This document shows, piece after piece, positions 1 to 6,901 of a DNA stretch of 10,905 bases (positions are counted from its first letter, which is position 1; each line of letters opens with the position of its first letter). The DNA lies in assembly GCA_025966215.1 (NCBI GenBank), contig JAOPVM010000348.1:1-10905 (forward strand), given 5' to 3'. The notes under the pieces were generated by a model, which was not told the DNA's origin, searched no databases, and saw only the letters and a list, made by a program, of their open reading frames with translations. The position numbers and the translations under genes were made by a program. Source of the DNA: Klenkia sp. (GTDB lineage: Bacteria > Actinomycetota > Actinomycetes > Mycobacteriales > Geodermatophilaceae).

Positions 1-2038
1 CGAGGGCGGCGGGTACCCGCTCACGCACCGGGCCTGCGGCGACGGAGGCGGTCTCGCCGACCCCGGGGGTGGCGGGCTCGGCGGGTGGCGCGCCCTCGTC
101 CCGGGCGTCGTCGTCCTGGGTGTGGCTGGTGAGCCCGTGCTGGGTCTTCTCCCAGTAGAAGGGGTTGGTCACCAGCTGCCAGGCCGCCTTGTAGGAGGCC
201 ACCGAGTGCAGCATCCAGTAGAACGGGGAGAGCAGGGCGTAGCCGACCAGGCCGTAGGTGCGTCGCTTGAACCCGGCCAGCAGGCTGAGGTAGACGATCA
301 TCCCGTTGCCGATGAGCAGGTTGGCCAGGCTGACGTACATCAGCCACGGCGGCAGCACCGGGGCGAACCACTGCGGCATCGCCAGGTACAGCACGAACAG
401 CACCCACAGCAGCGGGGTGAGCAGGAAGGTGGCCGGGGTGCCGCCGATGGTCAGCAGGAAGCCGATCGCCTGGCGCAGGCCGATCTGGCGGACCAGCCGC
501 AGCGGGTGCCGGGTGTGCACCAGGAACGTCTGCATGTAGCCCTTGATCCAGCGGCTGCGCTGGCGGATCCAGTTGCCGACGGCCATGTTGGCCTCTTCGT
601 AGGTGGTCGAGTTGACCACCGTGACCCGGCCACCCCGGGCCGAGGAGCGGACGCCCAGGTCGGCGTCCTCGGTGACGTTGAAGGGGTCCCAGCCACCGAG
701 CTCGCGGAGCATGTCGGCCCGGAAGTGGTTGCTGGTGCCGCCCAGCGGGATGGGCAGCCGCATCGCGTCCAGGCCGGGCAGCGTGTAGTCGAACCACGAG
801 GAGTACTCGAGGGTGAACATGCGGGTGAGCAGGTTCTCCTCGGCGTTGAAGTAGTTCAGCGCCGCCTGCACGCACACCAGGTCGTCCCCGCCCTTGGCGA
901 AGGCCACCACGGACTTCTTGAGCTGGTCGGGGTCGGGGCGGTCCTCGGCGTCGTAGATGACCACCAGGTCGCCGCGGGCGAAGGCCAGGCCCACGTTGCA
1001 CGCCCGCGGCTTGGTCTTGGGCAGCGAGTGCGGCACCACGAGGATGCGGACGATGTCCGGCGGCGCGGCGGCGAGGGCGGCCTGCAGGGTCTCCGGGTCG
1101 TCCTCCTCCAGCAGGAGCAGGATCTCCAGCTTCTCCCGGGGGTAGTCCAGCGAGGACAGGTTCTTCATCAGCAGGCCGACGATGCCGGCCTCCCGGTAGA
1201 CCGGCACCAGGATCGTGTAGCGCGGCAGCTCGGCGTCGACCAGTGCCGCGACCTCCTCCTCGGTGACCTGCTCGACGGTCTCCGACGCCGTCCCCACCGT
1301 GCTGATCAGCGCCTTCGCCCCGACCGAGAGCCCGATGGTCACGTTCACCACCGCCAGCAGGACGACGATCGTGGTGGGGGCCTCGAGCACCAGCCCGGTC
1401 AGGACGGCGAGGAGGACGACGCCGGCCGCGGCCACCTGCTGCCAGGTGAAGACCGTGGAGGCCGACTCGTCGGGACGGCGTTCGGCCAGCGAGGACACCG
1501 CCTCGTGCACCACCTCCTCGCGCCAGACCGTGCGCAGCGCGCGCTGGACGTCCCAGTCGGTGGTGACGACCTGGTGCACCCGCGCGATCCCGGTGCGTTC
1601 GACGACCTGCTGGGCGATGTGCGCCGACGGGCGGCCGGCGGTGGCGACGACGACCTGCAGCTCGCCGTCCTCGTCGCGTTCGGTGCGCAGCGGCACCCAG
1701 GTCTCGCGGGCCAGCATCGGGTAGGGGAAGAGCTGGGCCAGGTCGGGGTCGACCTCGACCGGGTCGACGAACGCCATCTCGGCGCCCCAGACCTCGGCCA
1801 GGGCCACGTAGAGCTGCCGGCGGGTGATCCACTGCTTGGCCAGCAGCACGCTGCCCAGGGGTTCCCCGACCCGGGCGGCCTGGGTCAGGCCCTCGGCGAG
1901 CTGCTCATCGGTGATCACGCGCGTGTCGACCAGGACGTCGCCCAGCCGACGTTCCCGGGCGACCGGGGTGGCCGGCGTGGGGCCGCGGACCACGGCGGCG
2001 TCGTCCTCCCCCGGGTCGGGGCGCACGGAGGTGGTCAC
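1..2038 (-). CDS. Membrane glycosyltransferase: MshEN-like N-terminal domain plus processive GT2 domain (C-terminus cut by window edge)
   Basis: About 679 residues are visible and no stop occurs before base 1. Residues ~30-85 contain two tandem RLGDVLV.../PLGSVLL... units resembling the MshEN (type II secretion ATPase N-terminal) fold. Two hydrophobic segments follow at ~200-240. A family 2 glycosyltransferase domain spans ~270-510, with ILVPVYREA (~276), an acidic EEDDPE (~311), YDAEDRPD (~361), TEDADLG (~455, probable catalytic base) and QRSRW (~492, the QxxRW acceptor-site motif). More membrane segments follow (~522-620), then a Pro/Ala/Glu-rich tail, so the true end is probably near. By family knowledge such enzymes polymerise a sugar nucleotide and export the glycan across the inner membrane; NfrB is the closest architectural analogue, with its MshEN at the other end. 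The sugar is not identifiable. The start is GTG at 2038: an in-frame TGA lies 10 codons upstream with no other start between. No clear ribosome site is seen. Confidence 0.9.
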   Translation of the reverse strand, partial: MTTSVRPDPGEDDAAVVRGPTPATPVARERRLGDVLVDTRVITDEQLAEGLTQAARVGEPLGSVLLAKQWITRRQLYVALAEVWGAEMAFVDPVEVDPDLAQLFPYPMLARETWVPLRTERDEDGELQVVVATAGRPSAHIAQQVVERTGIARVHQVVTTDWDVQRALRTVWREEVVHEAVSSLAERRPDESASTVFTWQQVAAAGVVLLAVLTGLVLEAPTTIVVLLAVVNVTIGLSVGAKALISTVGTASETVEQVTEEEVAALVDAELPRYTILVPVYREAGIVGLLMKNLSSLDYPREKLEILLLLEEDDPETLQAALAAAPPDIVRILVVPHSLPKTKPRACNVGLAFARGDLVVIYDAEDRPDPDQLKKSVVAFAKGGDDLVCVQAALNYFNAEENLLTRMFTLEYSSWFDYTLPGLDAMRLPIPLGGTSNHFRADMLRELGGWDPFNVTEDADLGVRSSARGGRVTVVNSTTYEEANMAVGNWIRQRSRWIKGYMQTFLVHTRHPLRLVRQIGLRQAIGFLLTIGGTPATFLLTPLLWVLFVLYLAMPQWFAPVLPPWLMYVSLANLLIGNGMIVYLSLLAGFKRRTYGLVGYALLSPFYWMLHSVASYKAAWQLVTNPFYWEKTQHGLTSHTQDDDARDEGAPPAEPATPGVGETASVAAGPVRERVPAAL

Positions 2039-2073
2039 CCGTACGGGGTCGGCACCCCGGACCGGTCACGGGA

Positions 2074-2095
2074 GGTGAGTGGCGCCCGGCTCACC
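2074..2095 (-). other. Small hairpin between the spermidine-synthase-like gene and the glycosyltransferase gene
   Basis: GGTGAG (2074-2079) and CTCACC (2090-2095) are perfect 6-bp inverted arms around a 10-nt loop, in the 69-bp gap between two minus-strand genes. No T-run follows, so it is at best a weak terminator or a processing site. It may also be chance in GC-rich DNA. Confidence 0.25.
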
Positions 2096-2107
2096 CGCCC
2101 GGGGGAG

Positions 2108-2812
2108 TCACCGGGCGGTGAAGACCACGTTCGACGACGTCCCCCCGGTCAGCGGGTTCGGGAAGACCACCTCGTGCACGGCGCTGTGCGTGGCCACGCC
2201 GGCCAGGGTCGCGGCGAACGCGTCGTCACCGACGTCGGACCACAGCGCGAACACCCCGCCCGGGCGGAGCAGGGCGAGCAGCCGGCGCAGCCCGCCGGGG
2301 GAGTAGAAGCCGGCGTGGCTGGGGTGCAGGTGGTGGGTCGGGGTGTGGTCGACGTCGAGCAGGACGGCGTCGAAGCGCCGGCCCGGCTGCCCCGGGTCCA
2401 GGGCGCCGGCGGCGACCCGGGCGAAGAAGTCCCCGTGCACCAGCCGCACCCGGGGGTCGGCGGCCAGCCCGACGGTGTCGGGCAGCAGGTCTCGACGGTG
2501 CCAGTCGATGACGTCCTCGAGCGCCTCGACCACGGTCAGCGAGGCGACCCGGGGGTCGGCCAGCGCGGCCTGCGCGGTGTACCCCAGGCCGAGCCCGCCG
2601 ACGACGACGTCCAGCGGCCCGGGCCCGGCCTCGGCGAGCCCGAGCCGGGCCAGCTGCACCTCGCCCTCGGTGAAGGCGCTGGACATGAGGAACTCCTCGC
2701 CCAGCTTCACCTCGTACACGTCCACGCCCAGCTGCGGGTCGCGACGGCGACGCAGGCTGATCTCGCCCATCGGGGTCTCCCGGAAGGCCAGCTCCTGCAG
2801 ACGTGCGCTCAC
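2108..2812 (-). CDS. Spermidine-synthase-like SAM-fold protein
   Basis: This 234-residue protein has the Rossmann fold of the spermidine synthase/methyltransferase superfamily. It shows the glycine-rich loop VVVGGLGLGY (69-78), the strand-2 acidic residue in TVVEALEDVIDWH (E96), HGDFF (126-130), DAVLLDVDHTP (148-158) and LLRPGGVFALWSDVG near the end. The loop after DVD is rich in histidine (five His in 156-166). The DSxDP-type aminopropyl-acceptor motif of true polyamine synthases is not evident, so a polyamine product is doubtful and it may be a methyltransferase-like protein of unknown substrate. The start is GTG 2812, preceded by GGAGG (2822-2818) at 5-nt spacing; an internal ATG at residue 15 is less likely. 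It lies 22 bp downstream of tRNA-Leu on the same strand and has no obvious promoter of its own, so it may be co-transcribed with the tRNA. Confidence 0.85.
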   Translation of the reverse strand: MSARLQELAFRETPMGEISLRRRRDPQLGVDVYEVKLGEEFLMSSAFTEGEVQLARLGLAEAGPGPLDVVVGGLGLGYTAQAALADPRVASLTVVEALEDVIDWHRRDLLPDTVGLAADPRVRLVHGDFFARVAAGALDPGQPGRRFDAVLLDVDHTPTHHLHPSHAGFYSPGGLRRLLALLRPGGVFALWSDVGDDAFAATLAGVATHSAVHEVVFPNPLTGGTSSNVVFTAR

Positions 2813-2834
2813 GGGTGCCTCCGGGGTCGTCGAG

Positions 2835-2915
2835 TGCGGGAGGCGGGAGTCGAACCCGCACGCCCGAAGGCACCAGCTCCTAAGGCTGGCGTGGCTGCCG
2901 TTACACCACTCCCGC
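2835..2915 (-). tRNA. tRNA-Leu (anticodon UAG)
   Basis: The 81-nt minus-strand sequence folds as a class II tRNA. The 7-bp acceptor stem is GCGGGAG/CTCCCGC with discriminator A. A 3-bp D stem (GTG/CAC) is present. The anticodon stem is CCAGC/GCTGG with loop CTTAGGA, which places UAG at positions 34-36. A long variable arm contains a TTCG tetraloop, and the T arm is GCGGG-TTCGACT-CCCGC. The long variable arm and the anticodon both indicate leucine, reading CUA and possibly other CUN codons. CCA is not encoded. A TAGACT -10 element lies 9 nt upstream on the minus strand. Confidence 0.96.
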
Positions 2916-2924
2916 GCGCCGGGG

Positions 2925-2930
2925 AGTCTA
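2925..2930 (-). promoter_or_regulatory. -10 element for tRNA-Leu
   Basis: On the minus strand this reads TAGACT, a good match to the TANNNT actinobacterial -10 consensus, and it ends 9 nt before the first tRNA base. No convincing -35 is seen. It sits only 14 bp from the oppositely directed TACCGT of the neighbouring small gene, so the 42-bp gap is a compact divergent promoter region. Confidence 0.5.
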
Positions 2931-2944
2931 GGAGGTGGTCGGGT

Positions 2945-2950
2945 TACCGT
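2945..2950 (+). promoter_or_regulatory. -10 element for a leaderless transcript of the 82-residue gene
   Basis: TACCGT matches TANNNT and stands 7 nt before the ATG at 2958, the spacing expected when transcription begins on the start codon. No ribosome site sits at a normal distance: the GGAGG at 2931-2935 is more than 20 nt upstream. Confidence 0.5.
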
Positions 2951-2957
2951 CCCTGGC

Positions 2958-3206
2958 ATGGCTGACCTGGAGGCGCTGCGCCGCTTCGGTGTGGTGCTGG
3001 AGATGGCCGAGGCCGCCGGCGACGGCGACTGGGCGGGCTGGACGACGATCATCGCCGGGCTGGACGAGGACCTGCGGGCCGACGTCGTGCGGCAGTCCTC
3101 GCTGGTGGTGGCGATGCTGTGCGAGCGGGAGGCCGAGCGTCGCGGGGTCACCCGGGACCAGTTCCTGGCCCAGTTCCGCGCCGAGGTGATGGAGCAGCTG
3201 GGCTGA
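2958..3206 (+). CDS. Unknown small acidic protein, 82 residues
   Basis: I do not recognise this protein. It is short, rich in Asp, Glu, Ala and Arg, and looks entirely helical (MADLEALRRFGVVLEMAEAA... ending in VMEQLG). It has no signal peptide, membrane segment or cysteine pair; its one cysteine is in MLCERE. Near-complete G/C at third codon positions, an ATG 7 nt after a TANNNT box and a clean stop support a real gene. It opens a same-strand run with the DUF3618 and DUF427 genes, but each of those has its own possible -10 box, so a common operon is uncertain. A small regulatory or structural cytosolic protein is possible; no function can be assigned. Confidence 0.75.
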   Translation: MADLEALRRFGVVLEMAEAAGDGDWAGWTTIIAGLDEDLRADVVRQSSLVVAMLCEREAERRGVTRDQFLAQFRAEVMEQLG

Positions 3207-3244
3207 GCGGTCCCGGCTGGGCGGTGCGCCCGGGCCGGACGTGG

Positions 3245-3250
3245 CAGGCT
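3245..3250 (+). promoter_or_regulatory. Possible -10 element for the DUF3618 gene
   Basis: CAGGCT matches NANNNT, one base short of TANNNT, and lies 6 nt before the GTG at 3257. This is the same layout as at neighbouring genes. It is weak on its own, and its main use is to favour GTG 3257 over GTG 3251. Confidence 0.3.
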
Positions 3251-3256
3251 GTGCCC

Positions 3257-3487
3257 GTGCCACGCAGCCCCGAGCAGATCCAGCAGGAGATCGACGCCGC
3301 CCGCGAGTCGTTGGCGGCCACTCTCGACCAGCTCGTCTACCGGGGCAGCCCGAAGCGGCTGACCGCCCAGGCCCAGGCCCGGGCACAGCACTTCCTGACC
3401 ACCCCGGCCGGGCAGGCCGCGATGGCTGCCGTCGGGCTGCTCGTCACCGTGGTCGTCGTGCAGAAGATCCGGCACCGCAACCGCTGA
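3257..3487 (+). CDS. DUF3618-family small membrane protein
   Basis: The 76-residue protein begins with the typical DUF3618 block: RSPEQIQQEIDAARESLAAT at residues 3-22, then LDQLVYRGSPKRL. One hydrophobic segment at about 54-69 (AAMAAVGLLVTVVVVQ) is followed by a basic tail, QKIRHRNR. By family knowledge these are small single-pass membrane proteins of actinobacteria with an N-terminal amphipathic, coiled-coil-like helix; their function is not established, and they are often found near envelope or stress genes. The start is taken as GTG 3257 from the upstream NANNNT box; GTG 3251, two codons earlier, is in frame and also possible. Confidence 0.88.
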   Translation: MPRSPEQIQQEIDAARESLAATLDQLVYRGSPKRLTAQAQARAQHFLTTPAGQAAMAAVGLLVTVVVVQKIRHRNR

Positions 3488-3506
3488 CACGGCGCACACT
3501 CCAGGC

Positions 3507-4004
3507 GTGATGCACCCACGCCCCGACCCCGTCGGCCCCGGTCAGGAGTCGGTCTGGGACTACCCCCGGCCCCCCTCCGCCGACGTCACCGCCCGCCGTG
3601 TCGAGGTCGTGCTCGGCGGCCGCCTGATCGCCAGCACCACCGGCGCCGCCCGGGTCTGCGAGACCAGCCACCCACCGGTCTTCTACGTCCCCCGCGCCGA
3701 CATCGCCGAGGGCGTGCTGGAGAAGGCGTCCGGTGCGAGCTGGTGCGAGTGGAAGGGCGTGGCCACCTACTGGGACGCCGTGGTCGACGGCGTGCGGTTC
3801 CCCGCGGTCGGCTGGAGCTACGAGGACCCCACGGAGGGCTACCGGCCCCTGCGTGGTGCCGTGGCGTTCTACCCCTCGAAGCTGGACCGGGCGACCGTGG
3901 ACGGGGAGATCGTGCGGGCCCAGGCCGGGGACTTCTACGGCGGTTGGATCACCGACGACGTGGTGGGTCCGTTCAAGGGGGAGCCGGGCACCCGCGGCTG
4001 GTGA
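3507..4004 (+). CDS. DUF427-domain protein
   Basis: The 165-residue protein matches the DUF427 family over its whole length. It has the opening [10 protein letters not shown] (14-23), [25 protein letters not shown] (51-62), CEWKG (80-84), [21 protein letters not shown]...VDGE (121-134), GDFYGGWIT (141-149) and the closing [13 protein letters not shown]. The fold is a small beta-rich single domain; a biochemical role is not settled, and no signal or membrane segment is present. The start is GTG 3507 or ATG 3510, directly adjacent; CACACT at 3495-3500 could be a -10 giving a leaderless message. It ends 40 bp before csoR, but the csoR promoter and operator lie in that gap, so copper control is not expected to include this gene. 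Confidence 0.92.
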   Translation: MMHPRPDPVGPGQESVWDYPRPPSADVTARRVEVVLGGRLIASTTGAARVCETSHPPVFYVPRADIAEGVLEKASGASWCEWKGVATYWDAVVDGVRFPAVGWSYEDPTEGYRPLRGAVAFYPSKLDRATVDGEIVRAQAGDFYGGWITDDVVGPFKGEPGTRGW

Positions 4005-4008
4005 CGGG

Positions 4009-4037
4009 TGGAAACCCGTACCCCCTAGGGGTATGTT
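4009..4037 (+). promoter_or_regulatory. csoR-copZ-copA promoter
   Basis: TGGAAA (4009-4014, four of six matches to TTGACA) and TATGTT (4032-4037, matching TANNNT) are separated by 17 bp. TATGTT ends 7 nt before GTG 4045, which fits a leaderless csoR message. The CsoR-type palindrome fills the spacer and touches the -10. Confidence 0.6.
4019..4033 (+). promoter_or_regulatory. CsoR-type copper operator
   Basis: TACCCCCTAGGGGTA has perfect 6-bp arms (TACCCC/GGGGTA) around CTA. It is the G/C-tract palindrome known for CsoR-family operators. It lies between the -35 and -10 and overlaps the first two bases of the -10, so bound CsoR would block RNA polymerase. It is immediately upstream of csoR itself, implying autorepression relieved by Cu(I). 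Confidence 0.82.
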
Positions 4038-4044
4038 CGGCGGT

Positions 4045-4338
4045 GTGACCGGCTACGAGGGCAACAAGGACCAGGTGCTCGCCCGGTTGAAGCGGGTCGA
4101 GGGACAGGTCCGGGGCATCGCCCGGATGGTCGAGGAGGACACCTACTGCATCGACGTCCTGACCCAGGTCTCCGCGGCGACCAGTGCGCTGCAGGCCGTC
4201 GCCCTGGGCCTGCTCGAGGACCACCTGGGCCACTGCGTGCGCGACGCCGTCGCCAGCAGCGCCCAGGACGACGGCGCCGCCGCCGACGCCAAGATCGCCG
4301 AGGCCTCGGCCGCGATCGCCCGCCTCGTGCGGCGCTGA
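4045..4338 (+). CDS. csoR: Copper-sensing transcriptional repressor CsoR
   Basis: The 97-residue all-helical repressor belongs to the CsoR/RcnR family. It has [20 protein letters not shown] (12-31), then [20 protein letters not shown]. The copper ligands are visible as C35, H60 and C64 in YC...DHLGHC, matching the Cys/His/Cys triad of mycobacterial CsoR; Y34 occupies the conserved second-shell position. It represses the copper operon as an oligomer and leaves DNA when Cu(I) binds. I prefer GTG 4045 because a -10 box sits 7 nt upstream; an in-frame ATG at 4033 would place the start inside the operator without a usable ribosome site. It is first in the csoR-copZ-copA operon; copZ begins 25 bp after its stop. 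Confidence 0.95.
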   Translation: MTGYEGNKDQVLARLKRVEGQVRGIARMVEEDTYCIDVLTQVSAATSALQAVALGLLEDHLGHCVRDAVASSAQDDGAAADAKIAEASAAIARLVRR

Positions 4339-4363
4339 CCCACCCCGAACCCAGGAGACCCCC

Positions 4364-4570
4364 GTGCAGACCCAGACCTTCACCGTCACCGGCATGACCT
4401 GCCAGCACTGCGTCGCCTCCGTCACCGAGGAGGTGTCCGAGCTCGACGGCGTCACCGGCGTGGACGTCGACCTGGACAGCGCGACCCTGCGGGTCACCGG
4501 GCAGGGCGTCACCACCGAGCAGGTCCAGGCGGCCGTGGTGGAGGCCGGGTACACCGCGGACCCGGCATGA
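4364..4570 (+). CDS. copZ: Copper chaperone CopZ-like heavy-metal-associated (HMA) domain protein
   Basis: The 68-residue protein is a stand-alone HMA domain with the Cu(I)-binding GMTCQHC motif at residues 10-16 and a betaalphabetabetaalphabeta pattern ending in [11 protein letters not shown]. Family knowledge makes it a cytosolic Cu(I) chaperone that hands copper to CopA, and possibly to CsoR. The start is GTG 4364, with AGGAG (4353-4357) 6 nt upstream. Its TGA overlaps the copA start in ATGA (4567-4570), so the two are translationally coupled and made together. The CxxC linker is Gln-His, whereas the CopA domain has Ala-Ser, as is common for chaperone and pump respectively. Confidence 0.93.
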   Translation: MQTQTFTVTGMTCQHCVASVTEEVSELDGVTGVDVDLDSATLRVTGQGVTTEQVQAAVVEAGYTADPA

Positions 4571-6810
4571 GCGCCGCGGTCGGGGACGCCGACACCCACA
4601 CCGAGGTGCGGCTGGAGATCACCGGCATGACCTGCGCCAGCTGCGCGAACCGGATCGAGCGCAAGCTCAACAAGGTCGCCGGGGTGCAGGCCACGGTCAA
4701 CTACGCCACCGAGGCCGCCACGGTGCGCTACGACCCGGGCACGGTGGACACCGACCGACTGCTGGCCACCGTGGCCGCCGCCGGGTACGCGGCCGCGCTG
4801 CCGGCCCCGCCCGCCCAGGACGACGAGCCCGAGCCGGACGACGACGCCCCGACGGCGGAGGACCGCGCGCTGCGCCAGCGCCTCGTGGTGTGCGCTGCCC
4901 TCGCCCTGCCGGTGCTGCTGCTGTCGATGGTCCCGCCGCTGCAGTTCGAGAACTGGCAGTGGCTGGCGCTCACCCTGGCCAGCCCGGTCGCCGTCTGGGG
5001 GGCCTGGCCCTTCCACCGGGCCGCGGTGGTCAACGCCCGGCACGGTGCCTCCACGATGGACACCCTGGTCTCGATCGGCATCGTCGCGGCCTACCTGTGG
5101 TCGCTCTACGCGCTGTTCCTCGGCGACGCCGGGACACCGGGCATGCGGATGGAGTTCCACCTGCTGGCCGAGCAGGGCGCCGGGACCAGCGAGCTCTACC
5201 TCGAGGTGGCTGCCGCCGTCACCGTCTTCCTGCTGGCCGGGCGGTACGCGGAGTCCCGGGCCAAGCGCCGGTCGGGGTCCGCGCTGCGGGCGCTGCTCAC
5301 CCTGGGGGCCAAGGACGCCGCGGTGCTCAGGGACGGGCGGGAGGTCCGGGTGCCGGCGGCCCGGCTCGTGGTCGGCGACCGCTTCGTCGTCCGGCCGGGG
5401 GAGAAGGTCGCCACCGACGGCGTGGTCGTCTCCGGGTCGTCGGCCGTCGATGCCTCGATGCTCACCGGGGAGTCCGTGCCGGTCGAGGTCGGCGTCGGCG
5501 ACCGGGTCACCGGCGCGACGGTGAACGTCGGTGGCCGGCTGGTCGTCGAGGCCGACCGGGTCGGCGCGCAGACCACGCTGGCCGCGCTCGGTCGGCTGGT
5601 CACCGCCGCGCAGAGCGGCAAGGCACCCGTCCAGCGGCTGGCCGACCGGGTGTCGGCGGTCTTCGTCCCCGTCGTGCTCGCGATCGCCCTGGCGACGCTC
5701 GCGGCCTGGCTGCTGGTCACCGGCGACGTGGCCGCCGCGTTCACCTCCGCCGTCGCCGTGCTGGTCATCGCCTGTCCCTGCGCGCTGGGCCTGGCCACCC
5801 CCACCGCGCTGCTGGTCGGCACCGGTCGTGGGGCCCAGCTCGGCATCGTGATCAAGGGCCCCGAGGTGCTGGAGTCCACCCGCCGGGTCGACACCGTCGT
5901 GCTGGACAAGACCGGCACCGTGACCACCGGCGAGATGGCGCTGATCGAGACGGTCGGGCACCCCGACACGCTCCGGTTCGCCGCCGCGGTCGAGGCCGCC
6001 TCCGAGCACCCGATCGCCCGGGCCCTCGTCCGGGCCGCCGACCAGCCGTTGCCCGAGGTCGCCGACTTCGCCAACCGGGGGGGCAGGGGCGTCACCGGCA
6101 CCGTGGAGGGACGCGCCGTCGTCGTCGGGCGCGTCGGTGAGATGCCCGGCCCGCCGTCGGCCGACCTGGCCGCCGCGGTCACCCGGGCCGAGGACGCCGG
6201 GCGGACCGCAGTGCTGGTCGCGGTGGACGGCGCGGTGCTCGGGCTGTGCGTCGTGGCCGACACCGTCAAGCCCAGCAGTGCCGCGGCGATCGCCGCGCTG
6301 CGGGACCTCGGGTTGGCCCCGGTGCTCGTCACCGGCGACAACGCCGGGGCCGCGGCGTCCGTGGCCCGCCAGGTGGGTCTGGACCCCGATGCCGGCGAGG
6401 TGGTCGCCGGGGTGCTGCCCGAGGGCAAGGTCGACGTCGTCCGCGACCTGCAGGCCCGGGGGCGGGTCGTGGCCGTGGTGGGTGACGGGGTGAACGACGC
6501 CCCGGCCCTGGCCCGGGCCGACCTCGGACTGGCCATGGGGACCGGCACCGACGCGGCCATCGAGGCTGCTGACCTCACCCTGGTGCGCGCCGACCTGTCC
6601 GCGGCGGTGGACGCGGTACGGCTGTCGCGGCGGACGCTGGCCACCATCGAGGCCAACCTGTTCTGGGCCTTCGCCTACAACGTGGCGTTGATCCCGCTGG
6701 CGGCGCTGGGGTTCCTCAACCCGGTGCTGGCCGGGCTGGCGATGGCGGCGTCCTCGGTGCTCGTGGTGGGCAACAGCCTGCGGCTGCGGCGGTTCAGCGC
6801 GAGCAGCTGA
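4567..6810 (+). CDS. copA: Copper-translocating P1B-type ATPase CopA
   Basis: The 747-residue Cu(I) exporter of the cytoplasmic membrane has every hallmark. A single N-terminal HMA domain carries GMTCASC (C23, C26), followed by an acidic linker (~84-99). The actuator motif is TGES (300-303). The metal-path CPC is at 403-405. The phosphorylated aspartate is D447 in DKTGT. HP (481-482), TGDN (589-592) and GDGVND (639-644) complete the catalytic core. The YN pair at 704-705 and MAASS at 726-730 in the last two membrane helices are the residues that mark the Cu(I)-specific P1B-1 subgroup. Length is typical for one HMA domain. The ATG lies in the ATGA overlap with copZ. Expression should follow the csoR promoter. 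No lesion or unusual composition is seen. Confidence 0.97.
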   Translation: MSAAVGDADTHTEVRLEITGMTCASCANRIERKLNKVAGVQATVNYATEAATVRYDPGTVDTDRLLATVAAAGYAAALPAPPAQDDEPEPDDDAPTAEDRALRQRLVVCAALALPVLLLSMVPPLQFENWQWLALTLASPVAVWGAWPFHRAAVVNARHGASTMDTLVSIGIVAAYLWSLYALFLGDAGTPGMRMEFHLLAEQGAGTSELYLEVAAAVTVFLLAGRYAESRAKRRSGSALRALLTLGAKDAAVLRDGREVRVPAARLVVGDRFVVRPGEKVATDGVVVSGSSAVDASMLTGESVPVEVGVGDRVTGATVNVGGRLVVEADRVGAQTTLAALGRLVTAAQSGKAPVQRLADRVSAVFVPVVLAIALATLAAWLLVTGDVAAAFTSAVAVLVIACPCALGLATPTALLVGTGRGAQLGIVIKGPEVLESTRRVDTVVLDKTGTVTTGEMALIETVGHPDTLRFAAAVEAASEHPIARALVRAADQPLPEVADFANRGGRGVTGTVEGRAVVVGRVGEMPGPPSADLAAAVTRAEDAGRTAVLVAVDGAVLGLCVVADTVKPSSAAAIAALRDLGLAPVLVTGDNAGAAASVARQVGLDPDAGEVVAGVLPEGKVDVVRDLQARGRVVAVVGDGVNDAPALARADLGLAMGTGTDAAIEAADLTLVRADLSAAVDAVRLSRRTLATIEANLFWAFAYNVALIPLAALGFLNPVLAGLAMAASSVLVVGNSLRLRRFSASS

Positions 6811-6882
6811 GGGGCCGTACCGACCCCGGACGTGGCAGCGACCCGCCCCCCGGGGGAGAGGACGGGCCGCGCCGGACGGTGG

Positions 6883-6896
6883 GGGCCTCGCGGCCC
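6883..6896. terminator. Possible bidirectional terminator hairpin between copA and tetR
   Basis: GGGCC (6883-6887) and GGCCC (6892-6896) form a stem with loop TCGC in the 91-bp gap between the convergent copA and tetR-type genes. A second palindrome, CCCCC/GGGGG, lies near 6846-6856. There is no T-run, as is usual in such GC-rich genomes, so termination is inferred from position and stem only. Confidence 0.35.
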
Positions 6897-6901
6897 GGTG
6901 G

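Noticed and set aside
21..1832. A 603-codon minus-strand open frame on the same strand as the glycosyltransferase
   Set aside because: Out of frame with the glycosyltransferase; it gives an Arg/Gly/Pro-rich sequence with no motifs, while the other frame has TED and QxxRW motifs and a long continuous GT2 domain.
122..2965. A 947-codon open frame on the plus strand
   Set aside because: It lies antisense to the glycosyltransferase, the SAM-fold gene and the tRNA; the predicted protein is low-complexity (Gln, Arg, Gly, Val, His) with no domain, typical of the mirror frame of GC-rich genes.
2812..3499. Extension of the SAM-fold protein upstream to a 463-residue form
   Set aside because: The extension would read through the tRNA and across the opposite small genes; GGAGG at proper spacing supports GTG 2812.
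3257..4004. DUF3618 and DUF427 genes as part of a copper island
   Set aside because: The copper operator and promoter lie downstream of both, and neither family has a known copper role; proximity alone is not enough.
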